In this document: positions 51,457 through 59,807 of the stretch, in pieces
Layout of the letters: every line of letters begins with the position of its first letter
How positions within the stretch are numbered: position 1 is the stretch's first letter
Assembly: GCA_900541925.1 (NCBI GenBank)
Contig: UQMB01000013.1
Span: 15,829 to 79,828 of the forward strand
Reading direction: 5' to 3'
DNA length: 64,000 nt
Source: an uncultured Bacteroidales bacterium
GTDB taxonomy: Bacteria > Bacteroidota > Bacteroidia > Bacteroidales > UBA932
Notes under the pieces: model-generated
The model's input: the letters and a program-made list of their open reading frames with translations, nothing else
The model's database searches: none
What the model was told of the DNA's origin: nothing
Program-made: the position numbers and the translations under genes

Positions 51457-52670
51457 AGAAAGTCATCATCATAGTGGGCATGTTGTGCATGCTTCAACTC
51501 ACCGCATGCGCGCAATGGTACCTTTTCCCGGGGAAGAAGAAACGCACGGAACCGGCCGAGGAGCAGAAAGAGCTCAAAGAGGAGAAGCCGCAGACTGTGC
51601 CTGAGGAGCCTGCCGCCGTCATAGACAGCACGGAGGACGATGATGACGGGTTTTTCTTCGGCCCCCCTTCCTCCGTGGGAGTGAGCCTCATACTGCCTGT
51701 CAATGCCGCTTCCGCCAAGCCGGGGGCCGGTTTCCTCGAAATGTACAGCGGAGCCTTGCTGGCCCTGAGGGATATCGGGAACGGCGGCACCAAGGTCAAC
51801 CTCCGTTTTGTAGACTCCGCGGGCGAGGATTTCTGCGACGGGTCCATCTACAATGAAAGCGATGTGGTGATCGGCCCTGTAGCATATGCGGACATAGAGA
51901 AGGCGCTCCAGTGCTGCGGGCGCAAAATGCTCATATCCCCGCTGGAACCGAAATCAGCCGCTCTCGCCGAGCGAGGAGACAACATCATCCAGGCCCCTAC
52001 TCCATGGACATACCAGGTGGATGAGATTGTGGACTGGCTGCAGAGCGAAATGGAATTCGGAGACGAGGTGATAGTCCTCAAAGAAAACGCCACTCCGGGC
52101 GAACAGGCCGCATACCTTCTCGACAGGCTTCAGCAGAAAGGTGTCATATTCCGCAGCGTCCAGAGCACCGAAGAACTCGGCAAGCCGGAACTCAAAGGCA
52201 AATACAGGGTGCTGATAGCCTCCGACAACGACAACTTCATCAGCAACTCCATCAAGCAGTTGGGCATAGCGGCGAGAATCAACGGGGACATCGTGCTCTA
52301 CACCACCTCACGTGTGCGCAACTGCGTCAGCCCAGATGTGCTTGACCTCTACCACGCCAACGCGAGACTGGCCGCCTCATACTTCATCGACTATGACTCC
52401 AGGCAGGTGAAAGACTTCGTCATGGCCTACCGCGCCCTGTACGGATGCGAGCCGGGGTCATTCGCCTTCCAGGGCTATGACACGATGAGTTATTTCGTGA
52501 AAATGTGCTCAGAATACGGAAGGCGCTGGTGGCGCAGGCTTCCGGAGAGATACTGGCGCGGACTCCAGTCCGACTTCAGATACAGCCGCTCTCAGGCTGA
52601 CGGGAAGGTCAACACTGCCGTAAGGAGAATAGTCTACGGCAACGACCTGTCAATGACCCTCGTTCAGTAA
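51453..52670 (+). CDS. Lipoprotein with type 1 periplasmic-binding fold
   Basis: The protein has 405 residues with a lipoprotein signal (LTAC, Cys19), a long Lys/Glu-rich and Asp-rich linker (about 28-70), and a LivJ/LpoA-like binding fold from about 75. Its strands include 'VGVSLILPVNAASAKPGAGFLEMYSGALLAL', 'SDVVIGPVAYADIEKAL' and 'AFQGYDTMSYFVKM'. No transport permease is nearby, so a structural or regulatory role at the envelope (as for LpoA) is possible. It overlaps the glycosyltransferase by 4 bp, and its 3' end overlaps recN by 21 bp in antisense. Confidence 0.72.
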   Translation: MKKVIIIVGMLCMLQLTACAQWYLFPGKKKRTEPAEEQKELKEEKPQTVPEEPAAVIDSTEDDDDGFFFGPPSSVGVSLILPVNAASAKPGAGFLEMYSGALLALRDIGNGGTKVNLRFVDSAGEDFCDGSIYNESDVVIGPVAYADIEKALQCCGRKMLISPLEPKSAALAERGDNIIQAPTPWTYQVDEIVDWLQSEMEFGDEVIVLKENATPGEQAAYLLDRLQQKGVIFRSVQSTEELGKPELKGKYRVLIASDNDNFISNSIKQLGIAARINGDIVLYTTSRVRNCVSPDVLDLYHANARLAASYFIDYDSRQVKDFVMAYRALYGCEPGSFAFQGYDTMSYFVKMCSEYGRRWWRRLPERYWRGLQSDFRYSRSQADGKVNTAVRRIVYGNDLSMTLVQ

Positions 52671-54320
52671 GGTCTCGGCATTGGCCACAGCGGCGGGCGT
52701 GATGCTGGCTCCGCTGAGCAGCCGGGCGATTTCCATCACCCTCTCTTTGCCGTCTATCCTGCGTATCGACGAGAGCGTCCGTCCGTCAGGGCTTATACTC
52801 TTCTCGACCATGTAATGCGCATCGCCCTTTGCCGCCACCTGCGGAAGATGGGTGATGGAGAAGACCTGCATGTTGCGTCCCATCGAGCATATCATCTGCC
52901 CCATACGGTCCGCCACGCTGCCGCTCACACCGGTGTCTATCTCATCGAAAATCAGCGTCGGCATACCTGTGAACTCGGCCATCTTGGCCTTGAGACACAG
53001 CATGATTCTTGAGAGCTCTCCCCCGGAAGCGACTTTCGATATGTCCATCAAGCCCTTGCCCGTCGAAGAGAAGAGGAAACGGACCTTGTCGGCACCGTCC
53101 GCGCCCTGGTTTCCGTCCTCGACCGAAACCTCGAACACGGCCCGGTCCAGCTCAAGGAAATGCAGGGACTCCGTAATCGATGCGGAAAGTCCGGGAGCGG
53201 CCTTGCGCCGCGCGTCAGAAAGCCGGGCGCAAATCTCCCCGTACTGTCCCAGGAAATCGCGCTCCTGTTTCTCAAGTTCAAGCATCCTGTCTTCCAGAGC
53301 CGCAGTCCCGTCCACACTTTCGGACAGGGAATCCCGGAGCGATATCAGTTCCTCGACTGTGGCGCAAGAATGCTTTTTGAGCAGGGAATAAATCAGCGAC
53401 ATCCTCTCCTCGACCGCAAGGAGCCTCTCCGGCGAGAGATCCACCTTGGCGAGCAGGCCGTCAAGTTCAGAAGCGACATCCTCAAGTTCCAGACGGGAGG
53501 ATTCGAGACGGGAAGTGATCTCCGGAAGGCCCGGCAAAAACCGGGCTATGTGTTCAAGTTGCTTCTGGGCCTCTTTGAGAGATGCCGTGACTCCGCGGGT
53601 TTCTCCGTCCGATGGAGAGAAGACTTCAGAGGCCGCGGACAACCCCTCCATTATCTGTTCCGCATTGGCGAGTCCCTTGTGCTCTTCCTCGAGAGATTCC
53701 AGCTCTCCGCTCACAAGATGCGCAGCCTCAAGCTGTCGGAGTTGGGACTCGTTGTACTCCCTTTCACTCTCCGCCCTGGAGAGTTTGTCCCGCAAGGACT
53801 CAATCTGGGCCCGTACCTGCCGGAGCTGTCCCCAGACCTGCCTGCATTCCTTGAGGTCGCCCGCGTTGCCGGCGAATCCGTCAAGCACGGACAACTGGAA
53901 ATCCTTGTCGGACAGGAGCAGGCTCTTGTGCTGGGAATGGATGTCCACGAGTCTTGGAGAAAGCCTCTGGAGCAGATTCACCTGAACAGGCAAATCATTG
54001 ACGAAACTTCTCGACCTGCCGGAAGCCGACACGACCCGCCTTATGAGCAGCGACTCACCGTCCGCCTCCACATCCTCTTCCGCAAGAAGTGCCCTGACGC
54101 CATCGTCCACGCCGTCGAATTCGGCCTCCACCACGCAGGAGGAGGCCCCTTCGGAGAGCATGGAGGCATCAGCCTTCACCCCGAAGAGAAGAGACAGCGC
54201 TCCCAAGAGTATGGACTTGCCGGCGCCTGTCTGTCCCGTTATAATAATCAGACCCTCCGGAAATGTTATATCCAGAGAGTCTATAAGGATGTAGTTCCGT
54301 ATATGCAGGGAACGGAGCAT
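52650..54320 (-). CDS. recN: DNA repair protein RecN
   Basis: The protein has 556 residues of the SMC-like family. The Walker A motif 'GQTGAGKSILLGAL' is at about residues 30-38, two long coiled-coil arms span about 150-370, and the signature 'LFSSTGKGLMDISKVASGGELSRIMLCLK' with 'LIFDEIDTGVSGSVADRMG' forms the ABC and Walker B part. It holds broken DNA ends for recombination repair. It lies 15 bp after rpoZ, and its 3' end overlaps the convergent lipoprotein gene by 21 bp. Confidence 0.95.
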   Translation of the reverse strand: MLRSLHIRNYILIDSLDITFPEGLIIITGQTGAGKSILLGALSLLFGVKADASMLSEGASSCVVEAEFDGVDDGVRALLAEEDVEADGESLLIRRVVSASGRSRSFVNDLPVQVNLLQRLSPRLVDIHSQHKSLLLSDKDFQLSVLDGFAGNAGDLKECRQVWGQLRQVRAQIESLRDKLSRAESEREYNESQLRQLEAAHLVSGELESLEEEHKGLANAEQIMEGLSAASEVFSPSDGETRGVTASLKEAQKQLEHIARFLPGLPEITSRLESSRLELEDVASELDGLLAKVDLSPERLLAVEERMSLIYSLLKKHSCATVEELISLRDSLSESVDGTAALEDRMLELEKQERDFLGQYGEICARLSDARRKAAPGLSASITESLHFLELDRAVFEVSVEDGNQGADGADKVRFLFSSTGKGLMDISKVASGGELSRIMLCLKAKMAEFTGMPTLIFDEIDTGVSGSVADRMGQMICSMGRNMQVFSITHLPQVAAKGDAHYMVEKSISPDGRTLSSIRRIDGKERVMEIARLLSGASITPAAVANAETLLNEGH

Positions 54321-54335
54321 CGCCTGGAGGAGGGC

Positions 54336-54665
54336 CTATTTCTCGGCCGCCGCGTCTTCCTGGGCCGTCCTGTAGTAAAGGTCTCCGTCCTCAAACTCGG
54401 ATATGGCGACAAGATCCGGCTTAGGCTGACGCTCGTAATACTTGGAGATCTCTATCTGCTCCTTGTTCTCGAACACCTCGTCCATGGTGTCGCGCTCCGC
54501 GTTGCGGAAATCCTCAAGCTTCTTGGCGAGTTCCTTCTTCTCCGCGACGGCGATCTGATTGGCGCGTTTCGAAAGGATTACAACTGTCTCATAGATGTTG
54601 CCGGTAGGCTGCGCAAGATACTTGATGTCGCGCGTGATTGTGTTTGTCGGTATTTTCTTTTCCAT
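54336..54665 (-). CDS. rpoZ: RNA polymerase omega subunit
   Basis: The protein has 109 residues from the ATG at 54665, with an upstream frame rejected. 'TITRDIKYLAQPTGNIYETVVILSKRANQIA' is the Rpb6/omega fold in its Bacteroidota form, followed by a conserved charged tail with 'KPDLVAISEFEDGDLYYR'. It stabilises RNA polymerase assembly. It lies 35 bp after bamD and 15 bp before recN. Confidence 0.92.
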   Translation of the reverse strand: MEKKIPTNTITRDIKYLAQPTGNIYETVVILSKRANQIAVAEKKELAKKLEDFRNAERDTMDEVFENKEQIEISKYYERQPKPDLVAISEFEDGDLYYRTAQEDAAAEK

Positions 54666-54700
54666 ATAATAGTTGTACGGATGCGGGACTCGAAAAAGTT

Positions 54701-55492
54701 TCAAATATTTCCTTTCACTTTGGCGTAGAGGGAGTCAAGTTCCTTTCGGTAAGGCGATTCCGGGTATTCGCCGATGAAGTTGAGATAATCGTCCACGAAG
54801 ACGAGGAACCTCTCCTTCTGCTTGTGCCTGACGCTGAGGTCGGCGTATTTGTAAGACGCCATGGCCGCGTAGTAGAGGATGTCCTCGCGGTAGATGTTGT
54901 CCGCATCTTCTTTCAGCACATTCTTGAAAGCCACCCTGGCCGCCTTGTAGTCCTCCATCCTGTAGTAGAGCTTCGCATTCTCATAGGCCTTCCTGTCAAG
55001 CCTGTCCCCAAGCTCCTGGAGCATGTGGCGGCAGACTTCGGCGTTGGCGCCCTGAGGATGGTCGATGAGATACTCGCTGATGGCATTCATCGCCGTATAG
55101 GTCGGCGTCTGGTCCAGTTCATAGCGGAGCGTCGCCTTGTAGAGGCAGTCGATGCGCAGGAAACCGGCGCTCTCCGCGAACGGGCTGTTCGGGCAGTTCG
55201 AGAGGAACTGCGTGAAATTGGTCTCGGCCGTGTAATAGTCCTTGTTGGAGTAATTGCTCAGGCCCCAGTAATACCTCACGGTGTCGTCCCGTTCCGTGCC
55301 GTTGGTAAGGAGGGCCAGCGACTCGAAGAGAGTGGCCGCCCGGGTATATTTGCCCTTGTTGAAGTAGTCGAACGCGGCCTTGTATTTCATGTCCACGTCA
55401 CTGCTCTCGAGCATGGCGTCATACTGGGACTTGCACGAAGGCAGCAAGGCCAGCGCCGCCAGCAGCGCTGCTAAAATCCTGTTGAATCTCAT
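54701..55492 (-). CDS. bamD: Outer membrane assembly lipoprotein BamD
   Basis: The protein has 263 residues from the ATG at 55492. The signal peptide ends 'LALLPSC' (Cys20). TPR-like helices follow, with 'KYKAAFDYFNKGKYTRAATLFESL' and 'YYTAETNFTQFLSNCPNSPFAESAGFLRIDCLYK' as the BamD hallmark. It assists BamA (44701-47280) in outer membrane protein insertion. It overlaps trxB by 4 bp (ATGA), so the two are coupled. Confidence 0.93.
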   Translation of the reverse strand: MRFNRILAALLAALALLPSCKSQYDAMLESSDVDMKYKAAFDYFNKGKYTRAATLFESLALLTNGTERDDTVRYYWGLSNYSNKDYYTAETNFTQFLSNCPNSPFAESAGFLRIDCLYKATLRYELDQTPTYTAMNAISEYLIDHPQGANAEVCRHMLQELGDRLDRKAYENAKLYYRMEDYKAARVAFKNVLKEDADNIYREDILYYAAMASYKYADLSVRHKQKERFLVFVDDYLNFIGEYPESPYRKELDSLYAKVKGNI

Positions 55493-56421
55493 TTTCGCTT
55501 CAAAAATTTTTCGGCCTCCAGGGCCGCCCTGCAACCTGATGCGGCGGCATTGATGGCCTGACGGTAATGCGGGTCCTGGACGTCGCCGGCCGCGAACACT
55601 CCCTCCACCGAGGTGAATCCGCCCACGCCATCTGTCAGGATATATCCTTCACTGTCCGTCTTGAGCCATTTTGAGAACAGCTCGGAGACAGGATGGTGGC
55701 CTATCGCCAGGAAAAACCCGTCCACCTTGATATCAAAAACCTCGCCATTCTTCCTCAGGAGCCTGGCTCCGGTCACTCCGGATTCGTCGCCCAGGACCTC
55801 CTGCGTGTTGCAGTTCCAGAGAATCTCAATGTTTGGAGTGGACTTGACCCTCTCCTGCATAGCCTCGGATGCGCGGAGGACGTCGCGCCGCACTATCATG
55901 TACACCTTGCGGCAAAGGCCGGCAAGATATGTCGCCTCCTCGCAGGCGGTATCCCCTCCGCCTACCACGGCGACATCTTTCTTGCGATAGAAAAACCCGT
56001 CGCAGGTGGCGCAGGCTGAAACTCCGAGCCCGCGGAATTTCTGCTCCGACGGCAGGCCGAGATACTTGGCCACGGCGCCGGTCGCTATGATCACGGCTTC
56101 CGCCTCGATCCGCCTCGAATCATCCACTGAAATCCCGAACGGACGTCCGGAGAAGTCCACTTCCGTCACGGAACCGCGCCTTATGTCAGCGCCGAGCCGC
56201 ACCGCCTGCTCACGCATGTCTGACATGAGCTTGTTGGCGTCGACCCCTCCCGGGAAACCGGGATAGTTCTCTATGACCGTCGTGGTCGTAAGCTGCCCGC
56301 CAGGTTCCATCCCCTCATAGAGGACAGGGTCCAGACCGGCGCGGGAGGCATAGATGGCGGCCGTGTATCCGGCAGGCCCTCCTCCGATTATGAGGCATTT
56401 GATATGTTCCTTATTGTCCAT
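55489..56421 (-). CDS. trxB: Thioredoxin-disulfide reductase
   Basis: The protein has 310 residues. It has an FAD motif 'GGGPAGYTAAIYASRAGL' (about 13-30), the redox motif CATC at 137-140, the NADPH motif 'GGGDTACEEATYL' and the closing 'GVFAAGDVQDPHYRQAINAAASGC'. It passes electrons from NADPH to thioredoxin. It leads trxB-bamD-rpoZ-recN. Its start lies only 6 bp from its -7 box, and a Fur/PerR-like gene is divergent across a 41-bp gap, which suggests redox control. Confidence 0.96.
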   Translation of the reverse strand: MDNKEHIKCLIIGGGPAGYTAAIYASRAGLDPVLYEGMEPGGQLTTTTVIENYPGFPGGVDANKLMSDMREQAVRLGADIRRGSVTEVDFSGRPFGISVDDSRRIEAEAVIIATGAVAKYLGLPSEQKFRGLGVSACATCDGFFYRKKDVAVVGGGDTACEEATYLAGLCRKVYMIVRRDVLRASEAMQERVKSTPNIEILWNCNTQEVLGDESGVTGARLLRKNGEVFDIKVDGFFLAIGHHPVSELFSKWLKTDSEGYILTDGVGGFTSVEGVFAAGDVQDPHYRQAINAAASGCRAALEAEKFLKRK

Positions 56422-56427
56422 AGTTCA

Positions 56428-56435
56428 CAAAATTA
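56428..56435 (-). promoter_or_regulatory. -7 box (TAATTTTG) for trxB
   Basis: The minus-strand TAATTTTG is 6 bp before the trxB ATG at 56421 and 12 bp from the opposite-facing box of the regulator gene. Confidence 0.5.
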
Positions 56436-56447
56436 GTGATTTTTTTT

Positions 56448-56455
56448 TACCTTTG
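56448..56455 (+). promoter_or_regulatory. -7 box (TACCTTTG) for the Fur/PerR-like gene
   Basis: TACCTTTG is 7 bp before the ATG at 56463. It faces away from the trxB promoter. A run of eight T sits just before it. Its position argues against the in-frame start at 56436, which would precede it. Confidence 0.55.
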
Positions 56456-56462
56456 GCTTCTT

Positions 56463-56915
56463 ATGCCAAGGATTAAGGACAAAACAGCTCCTGATGTCGA
56501 GACATTCCGCTCCATCCTCAAAGGGAAGGGGCTGAAAGCCACACCGCAGAGGATAGCTGTGCACGAGGCCATGCTAAATCTCGGGCACGCCAGCGCCGAT
56601 ATGGTGGTGGAGAAGCTGTCGACGGAAGGCGTGGACGTGACTGTATCGTCGGTCTACAACATCCTCTCGACACTCGCCGACCTCAAGATTTACGGGAGGC
56701 GGACCAGTTCCAACAACAAGATGTATTTCGACGTCAACACTTTCCGCCACTTCCACCTCTACAACTATGTGGACAACGAGTACAAGGATGTAATCGACGA
56801 GGAGCTGGCAAACCTGATAGAAAGCCACTTCAAGGGCCGCCGTTTCAGGGGTCTGAAGGTAGACTTCATCGATGTCCAGATAATCTGCCGCCCGTCCCGC
56901 ACATCAAGGAAATAA
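56463..56915 (+). CDS. Fur-family regulator, PerR-like, lacking zinc CxxC pairs
   Basis: The protein has 150 residues from the ATG at 56463. The winged helix is shown by 'KGLKATPQRIAVHEAMLNLG', 'HASADMVVEKL' and 'TVSSVYNILSTLADL'. In the metal-binding part, 'YFDVNTFRHFHLYN' has Asp, then His at +6 and +8, as in PerR (Asp85, His91, His93). Only one cysteine is present in the whole protein, so both CxxC structural-zinc pairs are missing. It faces trxB, so a peroxide or redox sensor acting on trxB and itself is a fair inference. Fur-like iron control remains possible. Confidence 0.85.
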   Translation: MPRIKDKTAPDVETFRSILKGKGLKATPQRIAVHEAMLNLGHASADMVVEKLSTEGVDVTVSSVYNILSTLADLKIYGRRTSSNNKMYFDVNTFRHFHLYNYVDNEYKDVIDEELANLIESHFKGRRFRGLKVDFIDVQIICRPSRTSRK

Positions 56916-56973
56916 CCAGCCCGGCCCTCGCCTGCGCCGTGACCCAAACGCCCAGCCCAGCACTATGGCGGCG

Positions 56974-57044
56974 GGCGCCCGGGAACAGACAGCCTCCTGC
57001 GATGCTTTTGTGTTGAGCAGGAGGCTGCCCGCTCCCGGTGCGCC
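56974..57044. repeat. 71-nt hairpin repeat, copy B (inverted relative to copy A)
   Basis: This is the reverse complement of the 71-nt hairpin at 6578-6648, with a few changes; the inner pairs AGCCTCCTGC and GCAGGAGGC are kept and the total length is equal. In both copies the sequence GGCATAGT-like CCATAGT follows the same end, so the conserved unit is longer than the hairpin. Confidence 0.8.
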
Positions 57045-57112
57045 GCCCTGCAGAAAATCTCCGGCTTGCCTCATAGCCAGAACCCGCCCCAGCTCTTATC
57101 TGCTATCGCCGG

Positions 57113-57361
57113 AACGCCATCTGCCTCGCATGGTCCTCTGCGGCATCCGCCGCGCCAGGTGTGAGCCTGTTCCGGCATTTCCGCTCATACCTGACCCTTC
57201 CACCTATCCTGCATGGCCCTCTGCGGCATCCGTCGCTGCCAGGTGTGAGACTGTTCCGGCATTTCCGCTCATACCTGACCCTTCCACCTACCCTGCATGG
57301 TCCTCTGCGGCATCCGTCGCTGCCAGGTGTGAGCCGTTTTCGCCGAATCGGCTCATACCTG
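57113..57361. repeat. 84-bp-period hairpin array, copy B (three hairpins)
   Basis: CAGGTGTGAG starts at 57156, 57240 and 57324, exactly 84 bp apart; each begins a 38-nt hairpin closing in CATACCTG. The linker (CCTGCATGGYCCTCTGCGG) matches the linker of copy A at 6689-6810 in reverse. The third hairpin is the reverse complement of 6689-6726 with one change. A partial linker precedes the first unit. Confidence 0.85.
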
Positions 57362-57520
57362 CGTCGCGTGACTCGGGCTCCCGGCCCGGTACTATGGCAG
57401 CGGACGCCTGGGGCGTGCACGGAAAGGGGGCTGGTGCGCACGAGGTCACATCAAGCTGAGCCCCAGAAGCTTAGCCCCCGAAGCCGGAAGGCAGGTCTGG
57501 TGCGCACGGGCACCGAGGCC
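57362..57520. other. Non-coding spacer within the second repeat block
   Basis: The first part (57362-57410) still matches the flank of copy A (CCCGGTACTATGGCAG in reverse). Beyond this I see no gene, RNA or repeat. Confidence 0.4.
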
Positions 57521-57540
57521 TTTGGTTCGGCAAAGGCCGA
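57521..57540. repeat. Half REP-like unit
   Basis: TTTGGTTCGGCAAAGGCCGA matches the left part of the REP-like hairpin at 57771 (first 15 bases identical) but has no matching right arm nearby. Confidence 0.5.
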
Positions 57541-57591
57541 CTCCAATCCGAAGTTGAAGGAAGTCGCTGACTTTTGTCCGGCCAAATGACG

Positions 57592-57636
57592 TTCTGCCGG
57601 AGAAAAGTTCGTTTGAGGGTGATTTATCCGGCAGAA
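57592..57636. repeat. 10-bp perfect inverted repeat
   Basis: TTCTGCCGGA (57592-57601) and TCCGGCAGAA (57627-57636) enclose 25 nt. GGAGAAAA-type and CGTTTSAG-type words recur up to about 57665, so it may be a worn repeat cluster. Confidence 0.5.
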
Positions 57637-57721
57637 GGTCGTTTCAGCGGAGAAAATCGTCTGCCAGCCCAAATCCGGCCAGAGCCGGGTTTCGACGGCC
57701 AAATACATGCTAACAAGGAAT

Positions 57722-57804
57722 TTGTACGGCAGCCCCGGCCTTTCTCGAACCGATGCGCTTCCGTGAGGCCTTTGGTTCGGCAAAGAGCCGCCTCCCGTAC
57801 CAAA
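57722..57804 (-). repeat. REP-like hairpin doublet D1, beside rpoN
   Basis: The first unit (from TTGTACGGCAGCCCCGG to TCTCGAACC) and second unit (57771-57804, TTTGGTTCGG to CCCGTACCAAA) are separated by GATGCGC and a short spacer. In order, spacing and sequence the block matches the reverse complement of the doublet at 63861-63945, which flanks the RAYT gene. It lies in the 3' flank of rpoN. Confidence 0.75.
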
Positions 57805-57860
57805 TGGGCAGGGCAGGAGACCGAGGTGCCTGAGGTGTTTGCGGTATATGCGGGGAACTG

Positions 57861-59264
57861 CTACAGCTCCTTGCGCCAGCGGGCCAGCGGGATGCCGAGC
57901 TGACCGCGGTATTTGGCGATAGTCCGGCGGGCCACCTTGTATCCGTGCTTGCCCATCTCGACGACAAGCTGCTCGTCGGTGAGCGGTTTGCGCTTGTCCT
58001 CGGCGTCCACGCATTCCTGCAGGACCTTCTTGAGCTCGCGCGTGGAGACCTCCTCGCCTTCTTTGTTCTCCATGCCCTCGGAGAAGAAATACTTCAGGGG
58101 GAAAATGCCGAAGTGGGTCTCTATGTATTTGCTGTTGACGACCCGCGAAATCGTGGAGATGTCGAACCCTGTCTTCTCGGCTATATCTTTGAGAACCATT
58201 GGCTTGAGCTTGGTCTCGTCTCCAGTCTCGAAGAAGTCGTGCTGATACTCAAGGATGGCTTCCATCGTGCGGCTCAAGGTGTTCTGCCGCTGTTTGAGGG
58301 CCTCCACGAACCACTTTGCCGAGTCGAGTTTCTGGCGCACGAATGTCGCGGCCTCCTTCTGCGCCCTCTCGGACGAACCCTTGCTGGAGAGCAGCAGGTC
58401 CGCATATTTGCGGTTGACCCTAAGTTCAGGGACAGAGAATCGTGGCATGGAGAACGAGAGTTCCCCGTTGTTGTCCTCAAGCACGAAGTCAGGTATAATC
58501 TGCTGGGCCTGGTCCTCGTATGTCTCCCCGGACTCCCCGCCTGGCGACGGGTTGAGCCTGACTATTCTGGCCATCGCCTTCTTGAGGGCTTCCTCGCTGA
58601 TTCCCAGTCTGGCCGTGATTTTCTTGAAGTGCTTGTTGGAGAATTCCGTAAAGCAGTCGTTAAGGATGTTGATGGCATCCGTGACATCCTGGGTCTGCTT
58701 GCAAGAGCGCAGCTGCAGGAGCAGGCATTCCTTGAGGTCACGCGCTCCCACGCCTGCAGGTTCGAAATCCTGTATCACCTTGAGCATCTCCAGAACCTCA
58801 TCGGCGTCGGTCTCGATGCCAGCCCGGAACGCCATGTCATCCACGAGGGATTCGATGTCCCTGCGCAGATACCCGTCCTCATCGAGAGAACCGATGAGAA
58901 ACGCCGCGATCTCGTATTGGTGTTTTGTGAGATTCCTGCAGCCGAGCTGGTCCATAAGCCCCTGTGTGAAGCTGCTGTGGACAGAGAAGGTGTTGTATTC
59001 AGGTCTCGGGTCTTTGCCCCAGTTGTTGACTCTGGTACGGTAGGAAGGGATATAGTCATCGTCCTTCAGTTCGTCCAGCGACACGTCCCGGATGTCCTCC
59101 GGCTTGTCGGGGTCCGGGCTGTCGTCCAGCACGGGATTCTCCTCGATCTCCGTACGGATGCGCTGCTCCAGGTCCTGGATGGGAAGCTCTATGAGCTTGA
59201 TCGTCTGGATCTGAAGCGGTGACAGCTTCTGCGTCTGCTTTATTTCGAGGCCCTGTTTTATCAT
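57861..59264 (-). CDS. rpoN: RNA polymerase sigma-54 factor
   Basis: The protein has 467 residues. The Gln-rich activator region I is 'IKQTQKLSPLQIQTIKLIELPIQDLEQRI' at the N-terminus, a short acidic region II follows, and the core-binding and DNA-binding parts end in the RpoN box region 'VARRTIAKYRGQLGIPLARWRKEL'. It directs transcription from -24/-12 promoters that need an activator ATPase. It overlaps the SPOR protein start by 4 bp. No activator gene is seen in this window. REP-like repeats sit just beyond its stop. Confidence 0.96.
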   Translation of the reverse strand: MIKQGLEIKQTQKLSPLQIQTIKLIELPIQDLEQRIRTEIEENPVLDDSPDPDKPEDIRDVSLDELKDDDYIPSYRTRVNNWGKDPRPEYNTFSVHSSFTQGLMDQLGCRNLTKHQYEIAAFLIGSLDEDGYLRRDIESLVDDMAFRAGIETDADEVLEMLKVIQDFEPAGVGARDLKECLLLQLRSCKQTQDVTDAINILNDCFTEFSNKHFKKITARLGISEEALKKAMARIVRLNPSPGGESGETYEDQAQQIIPDFVLEDNNGELSFSMPRFSVPELRVNRKYADLLLSSKGSSERAQKEAATFVRQKLDSAKWFVEALKQRQNTLSRTMEAILEYQHDFFETGDETKLKPMVLKDIAEKTGFDISTISRVVNSKYIETHFGIFPLKYFFSEGMENKEGEEVSTRELKKVLQECVDAEDKRKPLTDEQLVVEMGKHGYKVARRTIAKYRGQLGIPLARWRKEL

Positions 59265-59806
59265 CGGATGTCAGCGGCATTGTCAAATTCCGTACCGCCA
59301 GCGCTCATGTCGGGCTTGCCCATGGAAGGATAAGGGAACTTGTCCCTGACTATGAAGGCATCCGGAAACTCCGGCTTGAGCACGCGCATCAGCGCCTCGG
59401 CCTCGACGCGCGTACGGAAATTCCCGACTGAGACCTTGTAGTTGGGCGCGGAGAACGACCTGAACACCGGGATGTTGGGGTAAAGCGAATGGAAACGGGA
59501 CATTACTGTCAAGGACTGCTCCCTCGCCGTGCGGCGGCTGTCCAGAAAAAGCCTTATCCGGTAGCCGCTGACCGTCTTGCCGGCATTCGCCTCAGTGGCG
59601 GCGAGCAGGGCTCTGCGGACCTCCGGACTCTGCCTCACTATGATGTGCTCCGGAAGGACAGAGAACACGTCCCGGCCATAAAGGGTCGAGTCGATCTGGG
59701 CCTGCTGCCCGGCCTGCACCGCCTCTTCTCCGAGCGTGACGCTCTGTCCTGCAAGTCTCGCGAAAGGCAGGAGAGCAAGTGCAAGTATGATGGCGAATCT
59801 CTTCAT
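59261..59806 (-). CDS. SPOR-domain exported protein
   Basis: The protein has 181 residues: a signal peptide (MKRFAIILALALLPFARLAG), a linker, then a SPOR domain (about 75-160) with 'GYRIRLFLDSRRTAREQSL' and 'NYKVSVGNFRTRVEAEALMRVLKPEFPDAFIV'. SPOR domains bind peptidoglycan stripped of stem peptides at division sites. The last residues are not conserved. It sits between the LEA2-like lipoprotein gene and rpoN, overlapping rpoN by 4 bp. Confidence 0.88.
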   Translation of the reverse strand: MKRFAIILALALLPFARLAGQSVTLGEEAVQAGQQAQIDSTLYGRDVFSVLPEHIIVRQSPEVRRALLAATEANAGKTVSGYRIRLFLDSRRTAREQSLTVMSRFHSLYPNIPVFRSFSAPNYKVSVGNFRTRVEAEALMRVLKPEFPDAFIVRDKFPYPSMGKPDMSAGGTEFDNAADIR

Positions 59807-59807
59807 C

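Noticed and set aside
52650..52670. Antisense overlap of recN and the lipoprotein gene as a regulatory device
   Set aside because: A 21-bp convergent overlap is common in compact genomes. Both reading frames end normally and no further signal is seen.
57113..57361. CRISPR array (regular 84-bp period)
   Set aside because: Each unit is nearly wholly repeated, with no variable spacers; the repeats are self-complementary hairpins, and no cas gene is present.
57451..58014. 187-codon minus-strand frame next to and overlapping rpoN
   Set aside because: Its sequence comes from an rpoN frame shift and from the REP-like repeats, whose translations recur at 57722 and 63861. It is an effect of the repeats and not a gene.
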